A stretch of 64,000 nucleotides of DNA from Sapria himalayana (taxonomy: Eukaryota; Streptophyta; Magnoliopsida; Malpighiales; Rafflesiaceae), in the NCBI GenBank assembly GCA_029783825.1, contig JAREIK010000385.1:1116001-1180000 (forward strand), read 5' to 3'. The notes beneath the pieces were generated by a model. It was not told where the DNA came from. It worked only from the letters and a program-made list of their open reading frames with translations, and did not search any database. How positions within the stretch are numbered: position 1 is the first letter of the stretch; every line of letters starts with the position of its first letter. Positions 28,861 through 40,300 of this stretch are shown here, one piece after another. The translations under genes and the position numbers were made by a program.

Positions 28861-30903
28861 ATGGAAGGAAGGTCTTCTGCTCCACCTTTTTTTGACAGAT
28901 CAAAGGTGCTGGACGTGAAACCCCTGCGTACCTTAGCGCCCGTGTTTTCCACAACCCTTAAATCTCCTCCGTTTGAATGCGTCTCTCCCTTTGGTCCTTT
29001 CCCTTCTGGGTTCTCCCCTTTCTATCCATTTTCTTCGCAAGGGTTCCAATCGGGCTCAGATGCTAACCAAAATCAGTCGGCACACACTCCGTCTCCCGCT
29101 CCGGCTCCACTTCAGACTTTTCGAACGCCAGAAACAAATTGCGGTGCTCCGGAGCCATCGGGAGACGTTGACCCTCGAGAACAGGATGACGCTGGGAAGA
29201 GCATGAAGTCCGGGTCTTCTCAGAAGAGGGGGGGTAAGAGAAACCACGAGCTTGCAATCTCCCTATCGGTCGTTGATAGCAGTCTTGTTTCTGGGCTTAG
29301 CTTGGAGCAGAAGGATGATGGCGACAGGGAGGTGGTTGCTAGAGTGTTGATGACGTTTGATGCAGCTAGGAGAAAGGTCAGCCAGCTAGAAGATGCCAAG
29401 GAATCGGGTATCGGAAATATTAAGCGTTCGGACCTGCGGGCTGGAAATCTTTTGATGACCAGAGGAGTGCGGACGAATATGCGGAAGAGGATCGGAGAGG
29501 TTCCCGGAATCGAGATCGGGGACATTTTCTTCTTCCGAATGGAAATCTGTCTGGTTGGATTGCATGCCCAATCCATGGCTGGCATTGATTACATGACCGT
29601 CAGGACTGATTCGGGGGAAGAATTGCTGGCCGTCAGCATTGTTTCTTCTGGCGGATACGATGACGATGTGGAAGATAGCGACCTGTTGGTGTACAGTGGG
29701 CAGGGTGGGAACGTGAGCGGCAGGAAAGACAGACAAGCAGCCGACCAGAAACTGGAGAAGGGAAACCTTGCGCTAGAGAGGAGCTTGTTCCATGCGAGCC
29801 CAGTGAGAGTCATTCGAGGCCTGAAAGATTTTGCAAATCCATTAACGAAGATATACATGTACGATGGGCTCTACCAAATCAACGGCTCGTGGGTGGAGAG
29901 GGGCAAATCGGGGTGTAGTAGATTCAAGTATAGGCTGGTCAGGAAGCCCGGGCAGGCTCCATCCTTCTCGGCCTGGCAGTCTGTTCAAAAATGGAAGCAG
30001 GGGCTGTCCCCCCGGGCGGGATTAATTCTCCCCGACCTCACTTCTGGGGCTGAGCGAGCCGCAGTTTCACTGGTAAATGATGTCGACGAAGTGAGAGGAC
30101 CTGCTTACTTCACCTACTTTCCTTCCGTAAAGCATCGAGTAGCCTTTAGACTAACCGCGCCGGCGTCTGGCAGTTGCGGCTGCAGCCGCGCATGCAATCC
30201 CGGCGACCCAAGCTGCTCTTGCACAGCAAAAAACGGAGATTTCCCTTACGTCTCCAATGGAGTTCTAGCTAGGAGGAAGCCGATGATTTACGAATGTGGC
30301 CCTGCCTGCACGTGCATGCCCAGCTGCAAAAACAGGTTGTCTCAGGCTGGCTTGAGAGTTCATCTGGATGTGTTCAAGACAACGGACAGGGGTTGGGGCC
30401 TGCGCTCGTGCGATCCCATCCGCTGTGGTACTTTTATATGTGAATACGCGGGCGAAGCGACGGACGAGAGGGCAGCAAGGCAAGACGCAGAAGATGGCGA
30501 GAGAGACGACTACTTGTTTGATGCCAGTCGCGTTTTCGAGCCATTCAAGTGGAATTGTGACGAAGGGTTGATAGAGGATGGTGCCGCCATTGTTGACACC
30601 GGAGAGGAGCCCGCTGTTCCATCTCCATTGATGATAAGTGCCAAGGACATTGGAAACGTCGCCAGATTTATGAACCATAGTTGCTCTCCGAATGTGTTTT
30701 GGCAGCCGGTCATGCGCGAAGACGGTGGTGGATGGTTCCTTCATGTTGCTTTTTTTGCCATGAGGCACATCCCACCTATGACAGAGTTGACCTATGACTA
30801 CGGGGCTGATCTCCATGCCAATGGCGCAGGCAAGGACCACCCATCACCAAGAAAGAGGAGATGCCTGTGTGGATCACCTGGTTGCCGAGAGTATTTTGGA
30901 TGA
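28861..30903 (+). CDS. SUVH: SUVH-type histone H3K9 methyltransferase (SRA-SET), intronless
   Basis: The protein has 680 residues from the ATG at 28861. I chose this start because MEGRSSAPPFFDRSKVLDVKPLR matches the family N-terminus, while the 51 codons upstream do not. Order of domains: a Pro/Ser-rich N-terminus with PFGPFPSGFSPFYPF (about 42-56); the SRA/YDG domain (about 200-365, with GYDDDVEDSD); the Cys-rich pre-SET domain (about 437-495); the SET domain (about 498-647, with RFMNHSCSPN near 602 and ELTYDYG near 642); and the post-SET motif CLCGSPGC (about 667). In plants, SRA binds methylated cytosine and SET methylates H3K9, linking DNA and histone methylation in the nucleus. Length and layout fit the SUVH1/SUVH3 group; in Arabidopsis these also act as methyl-DNA readers that support transcription. 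All key motifs are present and no break was seen. Confidence 0.95.
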   Translation: MEGRSSAPPFFDRSKVLDVKPLRTLAPVFSTTLKSPPFECVSPFGPFPSGFSPFYPFSSQGFQSGSDANQNQSAHTPSPAPAPLQTFRTPETNCGAPEPSGDVDPREQDDAGKSMKSGSSQKRGGKRNHELAISLSVVDSSLVSGLSLEQKDDGDREVVARVLMTFDAARRKVSQLEDAKESGIGNIKRSDLRAGNLLMTRGVRTNMRKRIGEVPGIEIGDIFFFRMEICLVGLHAQSMAGIDYMTVRTDSGEELLAVSIVSSGGYDDDVEDSDLLVYSGQGGNVSGRKDRQAADQKLEKGNLALERSLFHASPVRVIRGLKDFANPLTKIYMYDGLYQINGSWVERGKSGCSRFKYRLVRKPGQAPSFSAWQSVQKWKQGLSPRAGLILPDLTSGAERAAVSLVNDVDEVRGPAYFTYFPSVKHRVAFRLTAPASGSCGCSRACNPGDPSCSCTAKNGDFPYVSNGVLARRKPMIYECGPACTCMPSCKNRLSQAGLRVHLDVFKTTDRGWGLRSCDPIRCGTFICEYAGEATDERAARQDAEDGERDDYLFDASRVFEPFKWNCDEGLIEDGAAIVDTGEEPAVPSPLMISAKDIGNVARFMNHSCSPNVFWQPVMREDGGGWFLHVAFFAMRHIPPMTELTYDYGADLHANGAGKDHPSPRKRRCLCGSPGCREYFG

Positions 30904-31105
30904 AGCCACGCGCTACTCCATTTCTAGAGGAGATGGGTGGGAACCCCCACCTCGTAGTCGCTCAAAAAAGGTTTGAAATTTATGATTTTCTTCTTTTTAA
31001 CTGTCAACTTCTTCCAACACAAATCTCATAAAATAACTGATGATGGCAAGAAACATTGTGGTGTCACAAAAATCTATAATCTACATATAGAAGTAAATAT
31101 AAAAT

Positions 31106-31450
31106 GTGGAATTATGTTTCAGGGTGCTAATCCAAAAATATTAAAAAATATATAACTAATCTTTTAATATTTGAAAAAAAGTCACCAAACTCTTAAGAAA
31201 TTAAAATTTGATGCACTCTATTGCGTTAATCCTAGATCTTACTTCATTTCATTCTATTGAACCTCGCCCTCTCCCATCGACGAGCTCCAGAGGGGCAATG
31301 GGATTTAATGAAGGGCAATTAAGGATTGATGCAACAGAGTGCCCTAAATTTTAATTTCTTAGAGTTTGGTGACTTTTTTTTCAAATATTAAAAAATTAGT
31401 TGGTTGTTTTTTATTATTTATTTGGGAGCACCCCGAAACATAATTTCCAC
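31106..31450. mobile_element. MITE with inverted repeats over 100 bp long
   Basis: The left arm (from GTGGAATTATGTTTCAGGGT) is inverted at the right end (CACCCCGAAACATAATTTCCAC), and the arms continue inward through CACCAAACTCTTAAGAAATT versus AATTTCTTAGAGTTTGGTG. It could fold into one long hairpin with a short GC-rich loop. It is related to the copy at 3966-4245. It lies about 200 bp downstream of the SUVH stop codon. Confidence 0.85.
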
Positions 31451-31555
31451 AATTTAAAAAAGGACAACAAAAACTAAAAGGTAAATATAGTAATACTCGG
31501 ATTTTATCAAGATTTTCATAAACATCTAGGTTAGTTGATCTATTATAGAAATATA

Positions 31556-31946
31556 AGAGCAACTCCAATGAGAGTTGCTATAAGGGGTGCCATCTCCATA
31601 ACTGCTAAAATGGCACTAAACAATAAAAAAAAAACTTTCTCCAATGGAGTTTGTATAAGTGGTGGTAAAATACCATCAAATGTCTTGGGGTGCCAGAATT
31701 GGCAACCTTGGAGAGAGAATATAGAGGATGCAAAATAACAGTTATAACTACTATGCATCTCAAAGGATCTTTCTCATAGGTTAAAAAAAACTTTAATTAA
31801 AAAAAATATTTAATTATTAAAATAGCACCTTATTTTGGTACCTACTATTGAAGTAAAAATCTGTTTATGGGTGCCAAAAACACTGTTCAAGTTTGCAAAA
31901 TAATATTTGGCACCCCTTTTTTAGTATCTCCCATTGGAGTTGCTCT
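31556..31946. mobile_element. MITE with AGAGCAACTCCAATG terminal repeats
   Basis: The left end AGAGCAACTCCAATGAGAG and the inverted right end CTCCCATTGGAGTTGCTCT match at 18 of 19 positions over 391 bp. Ends of this kind are common in plant MITEs. The flanks (ATATA and AATAT) give no decisive target duplication, so the superfamily is left open. Confidence 0.85.
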
Positions 31947-33340
31947 AATATGTTACTGTGGTCTTATCTTTTTTTTTTCTGGGAAAAAAATAATTTATCA
32001 CTATTTATTTTATTTGTTCGTTGAATATTAAATTAAAAAATTATATCTTATTGTTTGACTTTCATAGTAGAGAACAGTGAAAAAAAAAAATTAAAAATTT
32101 AATTTTATCAATCAGATTCATAATTGGAAGAATCTCATTGGTAGTTGTAATTATTGTTTTGTACTGTGGTTTTTTATTGAATCTAGAGTTTATCATTTAT
32201 TTCTTAGTTTTTCAAGATTTAATATTAATTTTTATATATAGTAATTAGTATAATAATTTGTTATAGATCTTCCCTCTGCACACGCCTGCACTCAATTAGA
32301 GCTCGTATATTTTGCTAGTTGAAGATACCCATGATTATAAGATGAAATATAAGGTCGTAGAATTTTTTTTTTTATACATCTAAGTATGCGAATAATTGTG
32401 TCATGGTGAGTATGTTATGAAAAATCTAGAAAATAATTAGTTATATAAATTATATAATCTATATTTGATATGAGAATAGTCAGATAATTAATTTTTTTAT
32501 AATTTTTATGCATAATAATTAGTTAATTAGAGAATTCACGTTAGATAGTGGAATCTGCAAGATCAATTTATATTAATTTATATCAATTTATAACAATACT
32601 GAGATTTTTTTTTTGAAGGTGATTTTTTTTTTTGTTTTTTTATTAATTTAATTGTTATATTGGTTGGCAATTGTGTTTGTATTAGTGTTTGATACATTTA
32701 TTCAAGGTACATAGTACATAAATTTTAATTTTTTCAAGTTAATTTTTTCTAGTTAATTAAATATATATTGAATTAATAAAAAAAATATCTCTCCGACTCA
32801 AAATTCTTTAAAAGCTATTAAATTAAAAAAATGAAAAAAAAAATGAATATATAAAAAATAAAGTAGACTTGTATATAAATATGTAATTGCCTAAAATATT
32901 TTTAATATTATATTTAATAATATATTAAATAATAGTTTCGCATAAATAAATATAATATACTATTAGAATTATATATATCTAATGTTGAATTCATGTGATA
33001 TTAGTTACTAGCATGTGGTTTATGATTTTGTTAATAATGAAATTAGTGAAATAATTATTAATAAATTAGGTTGTGATATAATAATTTTATTTTTAAAATT
33101 ACTTAGAATTATTTATGGTATGCCGAACATATATTTGTCTGGGTGTTTTTCTAATACATGTATTATACTTACGTGTATGTGTAATATTAGTAATTTTTTT
33201 TAATAAATATAGATAATACCTTAATTTTTGTATTATAATTTTTTTGAGATAAAAATGAAATATTTAAAATATTAGTATTCTATTCTATCTATTTATTATT
33301 TAACTATATATATATATATGGATCATAGGGTTAAGATAAA
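31947..33340. other. AT-rich DNA without recognisable gene
   Basis: Mostly A/T homopolymer runs and short AT repeats. No domain, RNA gene or terminal repeat was recognised. Confidence 0.4.
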
Positions 33341-33363
33341 AAAAATAAAAATTATTATAAAGT

Positions 33364-33540
33364 ATTGGCCAAGCCGTGTATGTGTCATGCTAGGTTCATG
33401 CTGAATAGCACGGGCCATTCCGTGCTTCATCATGTGGGCGTATTGGCCAAGCCCATCCCCGCACGAGCTGTGCCACTGGCAATCCAGTGTTTGGTGACTC
33501 CGGGCTAGGCTCGGGTTGCCGGGTCCATTGGCCACCTCTA
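33364..33540. mobile_element. Degenerate hAT-family fragment
   Basis: GC-rich sequence with cgggcc, cgtgcttc and gcacgag repeats ends CCATTGGCCACCTCTA, close to the family right end. The left end and target duplication are not visible. Similar GC-rich remnants continue to about 33800 and near 34030-34160. Confidence 0.4.
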
Positions 33541-34160
33541 GCATGGCACGAAGCCATGAACAAGACACAAAACAAGCTCACGGCTCATGTCAAGACAAGC
33601 TTGGTAGTCGATAGCCAGATGTGCCCAACTTGATAGTTAGGTTTGCAAAGCCATGGGTTCATGCCTACTGCCTCGATGCTGCGCCACAGGCATCAAGCTA
33701 CCTTTGGCTTGTGCTAGGCAACTAGCCTTGGCTTGTGGATGGCTAGGCCTAGCTCGGGCTTGGGCTACAATCTCACAGCCTACTGCCTACATAATCCATT
33801 GACCAAAAAAAATTTTTAAGCTAATTAAAAATTAAATAAGTAAAAGGAAATACCCTATTATTTTAAATTTAAACTATACAACAATATTTTAAATAAATAC
33901 TAATTTTTTTTAAATGTAAAAATTATAAAAATATTTTACTATAGTTGTAAAAATGTATTTTTTATATACATAGAGGAACACTGATTAGTACTTTTTTATC
34001 GCTCCCCTAAATCAAGTGTAGATAGTACTATTTTTTGGCCCATAAATGAGCCCTGGTGGCCCAGGATCAGCATGGGCAAGACTCCCATCCTCCCATCAGC
34101 ATGATAGAACAAGTGACACCCAGACCTAGCCAGTGGCTAGTTGTGGCTAGCCTCCCTGCA

Positions 34161-35368
34161 AACTGGTCTACCATACTGATATGGGGAAATGCTGCATAAT
34201 TGGATCTCCTCTCTGAAATATTTTCTCACTGCTTCGCTTAAATTGTAATTCTCAGCTTTTTGTAGCAGTCAGTATTAGCTGGCGTGGTTACAAGTGAAAC
34301 TTGTTTGGCTGTGTTTGTCTGATATCAAAGCAGTGAGTGAGTTAGCTTGCGCCGGATTGATCCGGCTAGCCATTATTTCTTAGTTGATGGCTAAATTTGG
34401 TTCTTCTTAAATTGTGATTCTCATTCCCAACTTGTGCGTGCTGCTTGCGCTGCAGCATTAAGGCTAATGCTCTGCCATCAATGCAGAAGATTTCATGAAC
34501 CAGTTCAGCAAGCCCAAAGCTGAGAATCACAAACTTTCCCGTTGCAGATGATGGTTCTGCAAATGCTGTTATTTTTGTTTCTGCCATTGGGAGCATTTTA
34601 TTTTCTCCTTATGCTTTTAGAAGCTATATATGTTATCAAAAATACATGATGATCATTTGAATGACCAATATTCATGTGTGTGTAATTGCAGAGAATATAT
34701 AAACCTAAGTTTGCAGATCAATTAAAAGATAACCAATATAATGTGTGTGTGTGTGTGTGTGTGTGTTTGCATGTAATTTTAATCACCATTTGAATGACCA
34801 ATTATCTGATGCCTATATACATATATAGGCATACATACATACGTACATATATATATGCACATGCATACATACATACGTACATATATATACACACACATGC
34901 ATACATATATATACATTCATGTATGTATACATATATGTATACATACATGGATACATATTTATACACATGCATGTGTGTGTGTATATATACATATATGTGC
35001 GTGTATGTGTGTGTATAATTGCAGAGAATATATAAAGTAGTTTTGTGTGTGTGGGTGTGTGTGGGTGTAATTTGAATGACCATTCGAATGACAAATTTTT
35101 CAATGTCTATATGTGTGTGGGTGTGTGTGCATGTAATTTGAATGACCAATATTCTGATGTCTATATACATATACATGTGTGTGTGTGTGTGTGTGTGTGC
35201 GTGTGTGTGAGTGATTGTAGAGAACATATAATTAAATAAGTTTGCAGATCAATGAAAGATATAGATAACCAATGTAACTCTATAATCCATAATGTTTCAA
35301 AGAGAATGGCGAAGCAGGATGAGAAGACATACCAGGAGGAATAATATGATCGTGCAAGGAAGAAGAGT
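34161..35368. other. Intergenic DNA with partial inverted repeats and TG/TA microsatellites
   Basis: Around 34230-34540 the segments ATTCTCAGCTTT and AAAGCTGAGAATCACAA face each other, suggesting a small MITE remnant. From about 34740 to 35215, TG, TA and CATA repeats dominate; a segment with ttgaatgaccaat recurs several times between them. No gene was recognised. Confidence 0.45.
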
Positions 35369-35641
35369 TTAGCTACGCTTTGAGAAAGAAGGGTCTTCCT
35401 TTTGCAGCTTTAGGCGACAGAGCGCCCTGCCTGTGGATCTCAGCCCAGAGCATGGTCCCGCTGGGCCCAGCGTCATGGCAAAGTAGAGATAGATTGTGCA
35501 GAGGAAGGCCAGGAGGGCAAGGGCAATTAAGAGAAAACGGTGCCTGTCGAGCAGAGTTGACCAGCTGCCTAGTTCATCCCACGAGAATTGCCTTCGACCC
35601 TTCCTGTGATGAGGAGACGGGAGTATGCTATCGAGGGCCAT
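35369..35641 (-). CDS. Small conserved plant membrane protein, 90 residues
   Basis: The protein begins MALDSILPSPHHRKG and has a conserved-looking block DELGSWSTLLDRHRFLLIAL. One strongly hydrophobic segment follows (about residues 36-56, LLIALALLAFLCTIYLYFAM) and then a basic C-terminal tail. I recognise this as a small plant protein family of unknown function with one transmembrane helix; the topology is probably N-terminus in the cytosol, by inference. It is a single exon. The start codon lies about 105 bp from the CA-rich microsatellite at 35748-36240, which therefore sits in its promoter or 5' UTR. There is no neighbour on the same strand nearby. Confidence 0.75.
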   Translation of the reverse strand: MALDSILPSPHHRKGRRQFSWDELGSWSTLLDRHRFLLIALALLAFLCTIYLYFAMTLGPAGPCSGLRSTGRALCRLKLQKEDPSFSKRS

Positions 35642-35747
35642 CCTTTATTGCTGCCCACAATGCATTGCAATTTGCACTAACTGCATCAAATGTTCTCCCA
35701 ATTCATCTCTGATAATTGTTTTTTCAAAGATCTAGCTTTGTGCGATC

Positions 35748-35773
35748 ACACACACACACAAACACACACACAA

Positions 35774-35806
<33 letters not shown>

Positions 35807-36240
35807 CAAACACATACACAAACACACACAAACACATACACAAACACACACACACACACACAAACACATACACAAACACACACACACAAACACATACACA
35901 AACACACACACACACAAACACATACACAAACACACACACACACACAAACACATACACAAACACACACACACACAAACACATACACAAACACACACACAAA
36001 CACACACAAACACACACACAAACACACACACACACACAAACACATACACACACACACACACACAAACACAAACACACACACACACGAACACATAAACAAA
36101 CACACACACACACGAACACATAAACAAACACACACACACACACACGAACACATACACAAACACATACACACACACACACACATGCACAAACACACACACA
36201 CAAACACACACACACACATGTGTGTGTGTGTGTGTGTGTG
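35748..36240. repeat. Large CA-rich compound microsatellite
   Basis: About 490 bp of CA repeats are interrupted at intervals by AAACACA and CATACA, ending in a short CATGTGTG switch to TG repeats. Higher-order units of about 24 to 38 bp are visible. All long open frames here, in both directions, are artefacts of the repeat. Confidence 0.95.
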
Positions 36241-36695
36241 ATATTAGGATAATAAATATTTTTCTTAGTTGTATATATCAATCTGCTATTGCCTCTCGCA
36301 TGTGTCATATTTTTCTCAAATTATGACACATGTAACAATCTTATTACATAGGAAATCCTTAAAATATTCTAATAGACCTTCTTGAAGTCTCTAGAAGCTC
36401 TTGGAATTTTTTCTGAGACTTCTTCAAGATCATTTCGGAAGTCTTCAAAAGCCCAAGCCCGTGATCTAATTTTTCTAGAATTTTAATTGGTCGTGGCATT
36501 CACCGCCACCGATCTTGTTGACGCCCTCGTTAAAGCATCATTGTGAAATTTTGTAATTTTTATCTAGAATGACCGTAATGAATCGACAGGCTCCCAATTG
36601 GTTTTACTATCTGGTAGTCCATTCTATTTAATCAAGCATCCTTGTCTTAGAATGTAATTTTTCTACCTCGGGACTCTTTCTGACAAAATGACTTC

Positions 36696-39600
36696 TCATT
36701 TTTCATTAAAATTTTTTACTCTTACTGGTACTCGATACGACTTATCTTGTGACCGATCACATTGATCCTCATTGAATGGGTTCGGTATGAATTTTTGAGA
36801 TAAATCAAATTGATATAAAACATTGCCAATCCTTTTGAAAATACGAAAAGATCCCTCATATCTCCGCATCTGTCCATCATGAACTTCTTTGTATAGTTTT
36901 AAAAGACACGGGTGCACCAGGGCGCAAAAGTCTCTTGGAGCCTTGAGATACAAGGAAACACCTAAGACGTAAGCTTTTGTGAAGTGAAATGTAACTTTGG
37001 ATGCACATAAATTTTTATTAAATATGATTTTATTTAATAAAAAAATACATGTTCCTAATATTTAAATAAATTTTGATGAAAAAAATGAATATAATTATAT
37101 AAATTTCAATATACAATTACAAATTTTGAGAACAAATATATTTAAAAAAAACTATAATATGTAAAGCACGCCACTTCAGTAAGGCGCATGCCTTGGAAGG
37201 TAAGAGGCTATAGTTAGGGAGGGATTGTGCCTCGAGCCTAGGTACACCTTAAGTGCACCTCTCACAACAATGCTTCTTTCTACCATAATACTAAGTGTAG
37301 ATTAACTAACATGAAATCTCCCAGTTGATCGTGCACATACATTTGTTTGCTATCAACTCACTTCTTCAATAACTTAGTTTCTTTGTGTGATCTAATCTAG
37401 CAACTCAATTTGTTATCGTCACTCCTTGATAGGATAATTAGTTACTAGATCTGGTCCTGTGTATCTCCTCACAATGGTGTTGGCACATATAATTATTTCC
37501 ATTCATAATTTTAAATTGACTTTGTCCAGTTATTTCTCCTCATTGCAAATTAGAGAAAATTCATGAAATATAAAATGATTTCGGCCAATACTTTTATCAA
37601 AAATTCACTTTCACATAAAGTCAATTTGTAAATATATATATAAATCACCCATCTTGATCCTAAGACTTCATAATATTCTTTAGAAATAATTAAATCATTT
37701 TCTCCACCTTCATGACAATTATGAAAGTAGCATATTTCAAGAATTAAACAACTATTATCATGATACTATCAAAGCTATTAATTTTGAAAAATCTCATAAT
37801 GAAATCCATGGAGATACTCTTCTAAGGGCGTTTTGGGATTTCTAATTATTGTAGAAGATCTATTATTGCCTTTTGCTTCACCTTACGTGCTTATCTTATT
37901 AGTAAACTAGATTAGTCTTCACAGAGGATTTTATATTATTTTTCATATGTGATCAATAGTAGAATTCATCGACTTAAGGCTAAAGCTATGGCACGATCTG
38001 GATGACCATCCTACTTAGAATCATAGTACTCGTGCATAATTTTTTTTGGAACTTTACAAATAAGAGGACGTAATCATTGTCTCTATGTGAAAAGTTTATC
38101 ATTTTCCACTCGGAGTCTAAGTCTCTCTCCATGACACATCCCATAAAAGATTAAAATATCGAGTCTTTGGACAATCCAATGCATATTCAAACTCGACAAA
38201 GATCTCTTATCATCAAACTTGTTTAAAAGTTAGCTTCTCTATGTTTAGAAATAATTGATAACTACATTATTAGTTCTTATCACAAATCTTAATCTCAAAA
38301 GATAATACTTTTATACTTTAAAGATTAAATTATCATCATCATTTCTTTTTGAGAGGCTATATACACGTTCAATTTCATGTGGCTTGTGACTTTCAAATAT
38401 AAGTGGATGACCTTCTTGGACAAGTACTCATATTGCAAAATCAAAAGCACCTATGGGCACCTGTCATGATTTGAAATGATTTCTTAAGGCTAGGATATAC
38501 AATTTTATGATAGTTTGCTTTACATGATCAAAAATTTCTTGACAAGCTTCACTCTACTTGCAAGCTCTTTTTTTCTTGATCATATTAGCTAATAGTGTGA
38601 TAATATGATAATATTACCAAATAAAACAAAAATAGTAATTGACCAAGACAAAAAAAAAAATCTCAGCTCAATCACTTTCATTAATAATTCTTATTCAATA
38701 GTAGTGTACTTTATCTTTATCCATCCGCATTACTTCATTACCCATAATATAACCCAGAAATAAAATTCCTAGTTGAGCAAAAGAATAATTCTCTCATTTG
38801 ACATATAATTTATTTTACTACAAGGCTTGAAATGTTAGTCTCAGATGATCAATATGTTCTTCTAATGATTTCCTACGCATAATAATATCAACTAAATATA
38901 TTATCACAAAATGATCAAGAAAATATTATAACATTTTATTCATAATTATACAAAATATAATGAGTGTATTTGTAAGTACAAATGATATAACTAAGAATTG
39001 ATAGGACCTGTCTCTTATCCCACGTGGTATTTTTAGTTCGTCACTATCAGCTATTCACACGTGACAGTACGCCATCTCAAATCAAGTTTGAAAAATCATA
39101 TCGCATCCCTAATTTAGTTGAAGAAGTCCACAATCAAAAGAATTAAATACTTATTCTTTACAATCAACTTACTGAACGACCGATAGACAATGCATAACTA
39201 TAATGATCTATTATATTTTCTTTGAAATAAAATATGAGTATCATATGAAACTTTTAAAGATCAAATATATCCAGTATCGAATAACTATTTTCATTATTTC
39301 CTTAGTTCTTTGAGTTCTAGGAGAGTCATTGGAATGATATTTGATACCAACTCAATCTAATGATTCACCTCACTCTTTGAATATAACTTCTTTGGCAGCT
39401 TAGTAAATATGACATCTCAAAATGAGTCAAAAAGTTTTCTATATGCATCTCACTAATAGACTCCAACTTTTTGTGAATCTTTAGGACCACCAAATAAGTT
39501 ATTTCATTTCGACTCATCTCATTTACTAATTACAATGCATATAATATTTTTGTAGATTATTCAGTACATCATGTTATCTGAACAATACATTGACAGATAA

Positions 39601-40300
39601 GATCTAAGATACATATATAATCGACAAACAGAACTAGAAATGCATTTAGGTGACCTAGAAAACCTAACCCCTAAGTACCAAGTCATAGTCATCCAAGATT
39701 AGACATACCTATATCCATCAATACTTTGACATTATGGCTAATAATAATAAAATCCATTAACATCAATCATCTTCATATTCCACGCTTTTTGTTTTCAATC
39801 GAGTCAGCCAGATCAAACTCAATTTAATAATATCTTTTTTATGATTCTTCATTCTCCAAGACAATAACATCAAGCTTACTTCGACTAGGACAGTCACGAA
39901 TCTGACATAGTCCATCACAAAAAAAATATGTTAATAACACTTTTTTTGTCATCCCTAGACAATTTTCCCATTGTCATCGAATAATTATCTTTTGACTGTT
40001 TATCTAAATCAACATGATTCTTCTCTTTACTCTTAAAAGAATGGAATTTGTTCATCTTCTTGAATTCTACCAAAAAATTTGGCCATCAATATTACATGTG
40101 CGAGGTCAGTCTTAGACATCTTGCTTCTGTAATTCTTAGTTTGCCCAAGATTTGATATCATCAATAAAGAAAATGAAAATCTTTTTCTCATAAAGATCAA
40201 AATTTTAAATCATTAATTCAGAAAACTCACATACATAATCGTTTACTTATGTGTGTCAAATTAATATTTATAAAATTATTGATGAAATCCCCCTTTAAAT
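36696..40300 (-). pseudogene. Ty3/gypsy pol relic
   Basis: Minus-strand motifs identify a gypsy polyprotein read from right to left. A reverse transcriptase segment near 38900-38700 reads SLEEHIDHLRLTF and NKLYVK, then FLGYIMGNEV. An integrase C-terminal segment near 36880-36780 reads EVHDGQMRRYEGSFRIFKRIG. A piece of the integrase (QLGDFMLVNLH) lies near 37340, on the other side of an inserted element. Stops and frameshifts are frequent and the LTRs were not found, so the outer limits are approximate. Confidence 0.8.
36894..37273. mobile_element. MITE-like element in gypsy integrase, about 9-bp target duplication
   Basis: TTCTTTGTA (36885-36893) and TTCTTTCTA (37274-37282) flank the element and differ at one of nine bases. 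The ends carry GGGTGCACC and, inverted, GTGCACCTC, with GCGC-rich motifs such as aaggcgcatgccttgg inside. The gypsy integrase reading continues on both sides. The duplication length suggests a Mutator-like element, but the terminal repeats are weak. Confidence 0.6.

Noticed and set aside
28973..30840. Additional open frames on both strands across the SUVH gene
   Set aside because: They are shadows of the long GC-richer coding sequence; only the frame with SRA and SET motifs is supported.
34366..34596. 76-codon minus-strand open frame
   Set aside because: It contains an internal duplication derived from facing repeat arms (AAAGCTGAGAATCAC) and has no domain; probably a small MITE remnant.
35690..36308. 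Several long open frames on both strands, up to 194 codons
   Set aside because: They run through the CA-rich microsatellite and consist almost only of Thr/His or Cys/Val; the repeat itself keeps them open.
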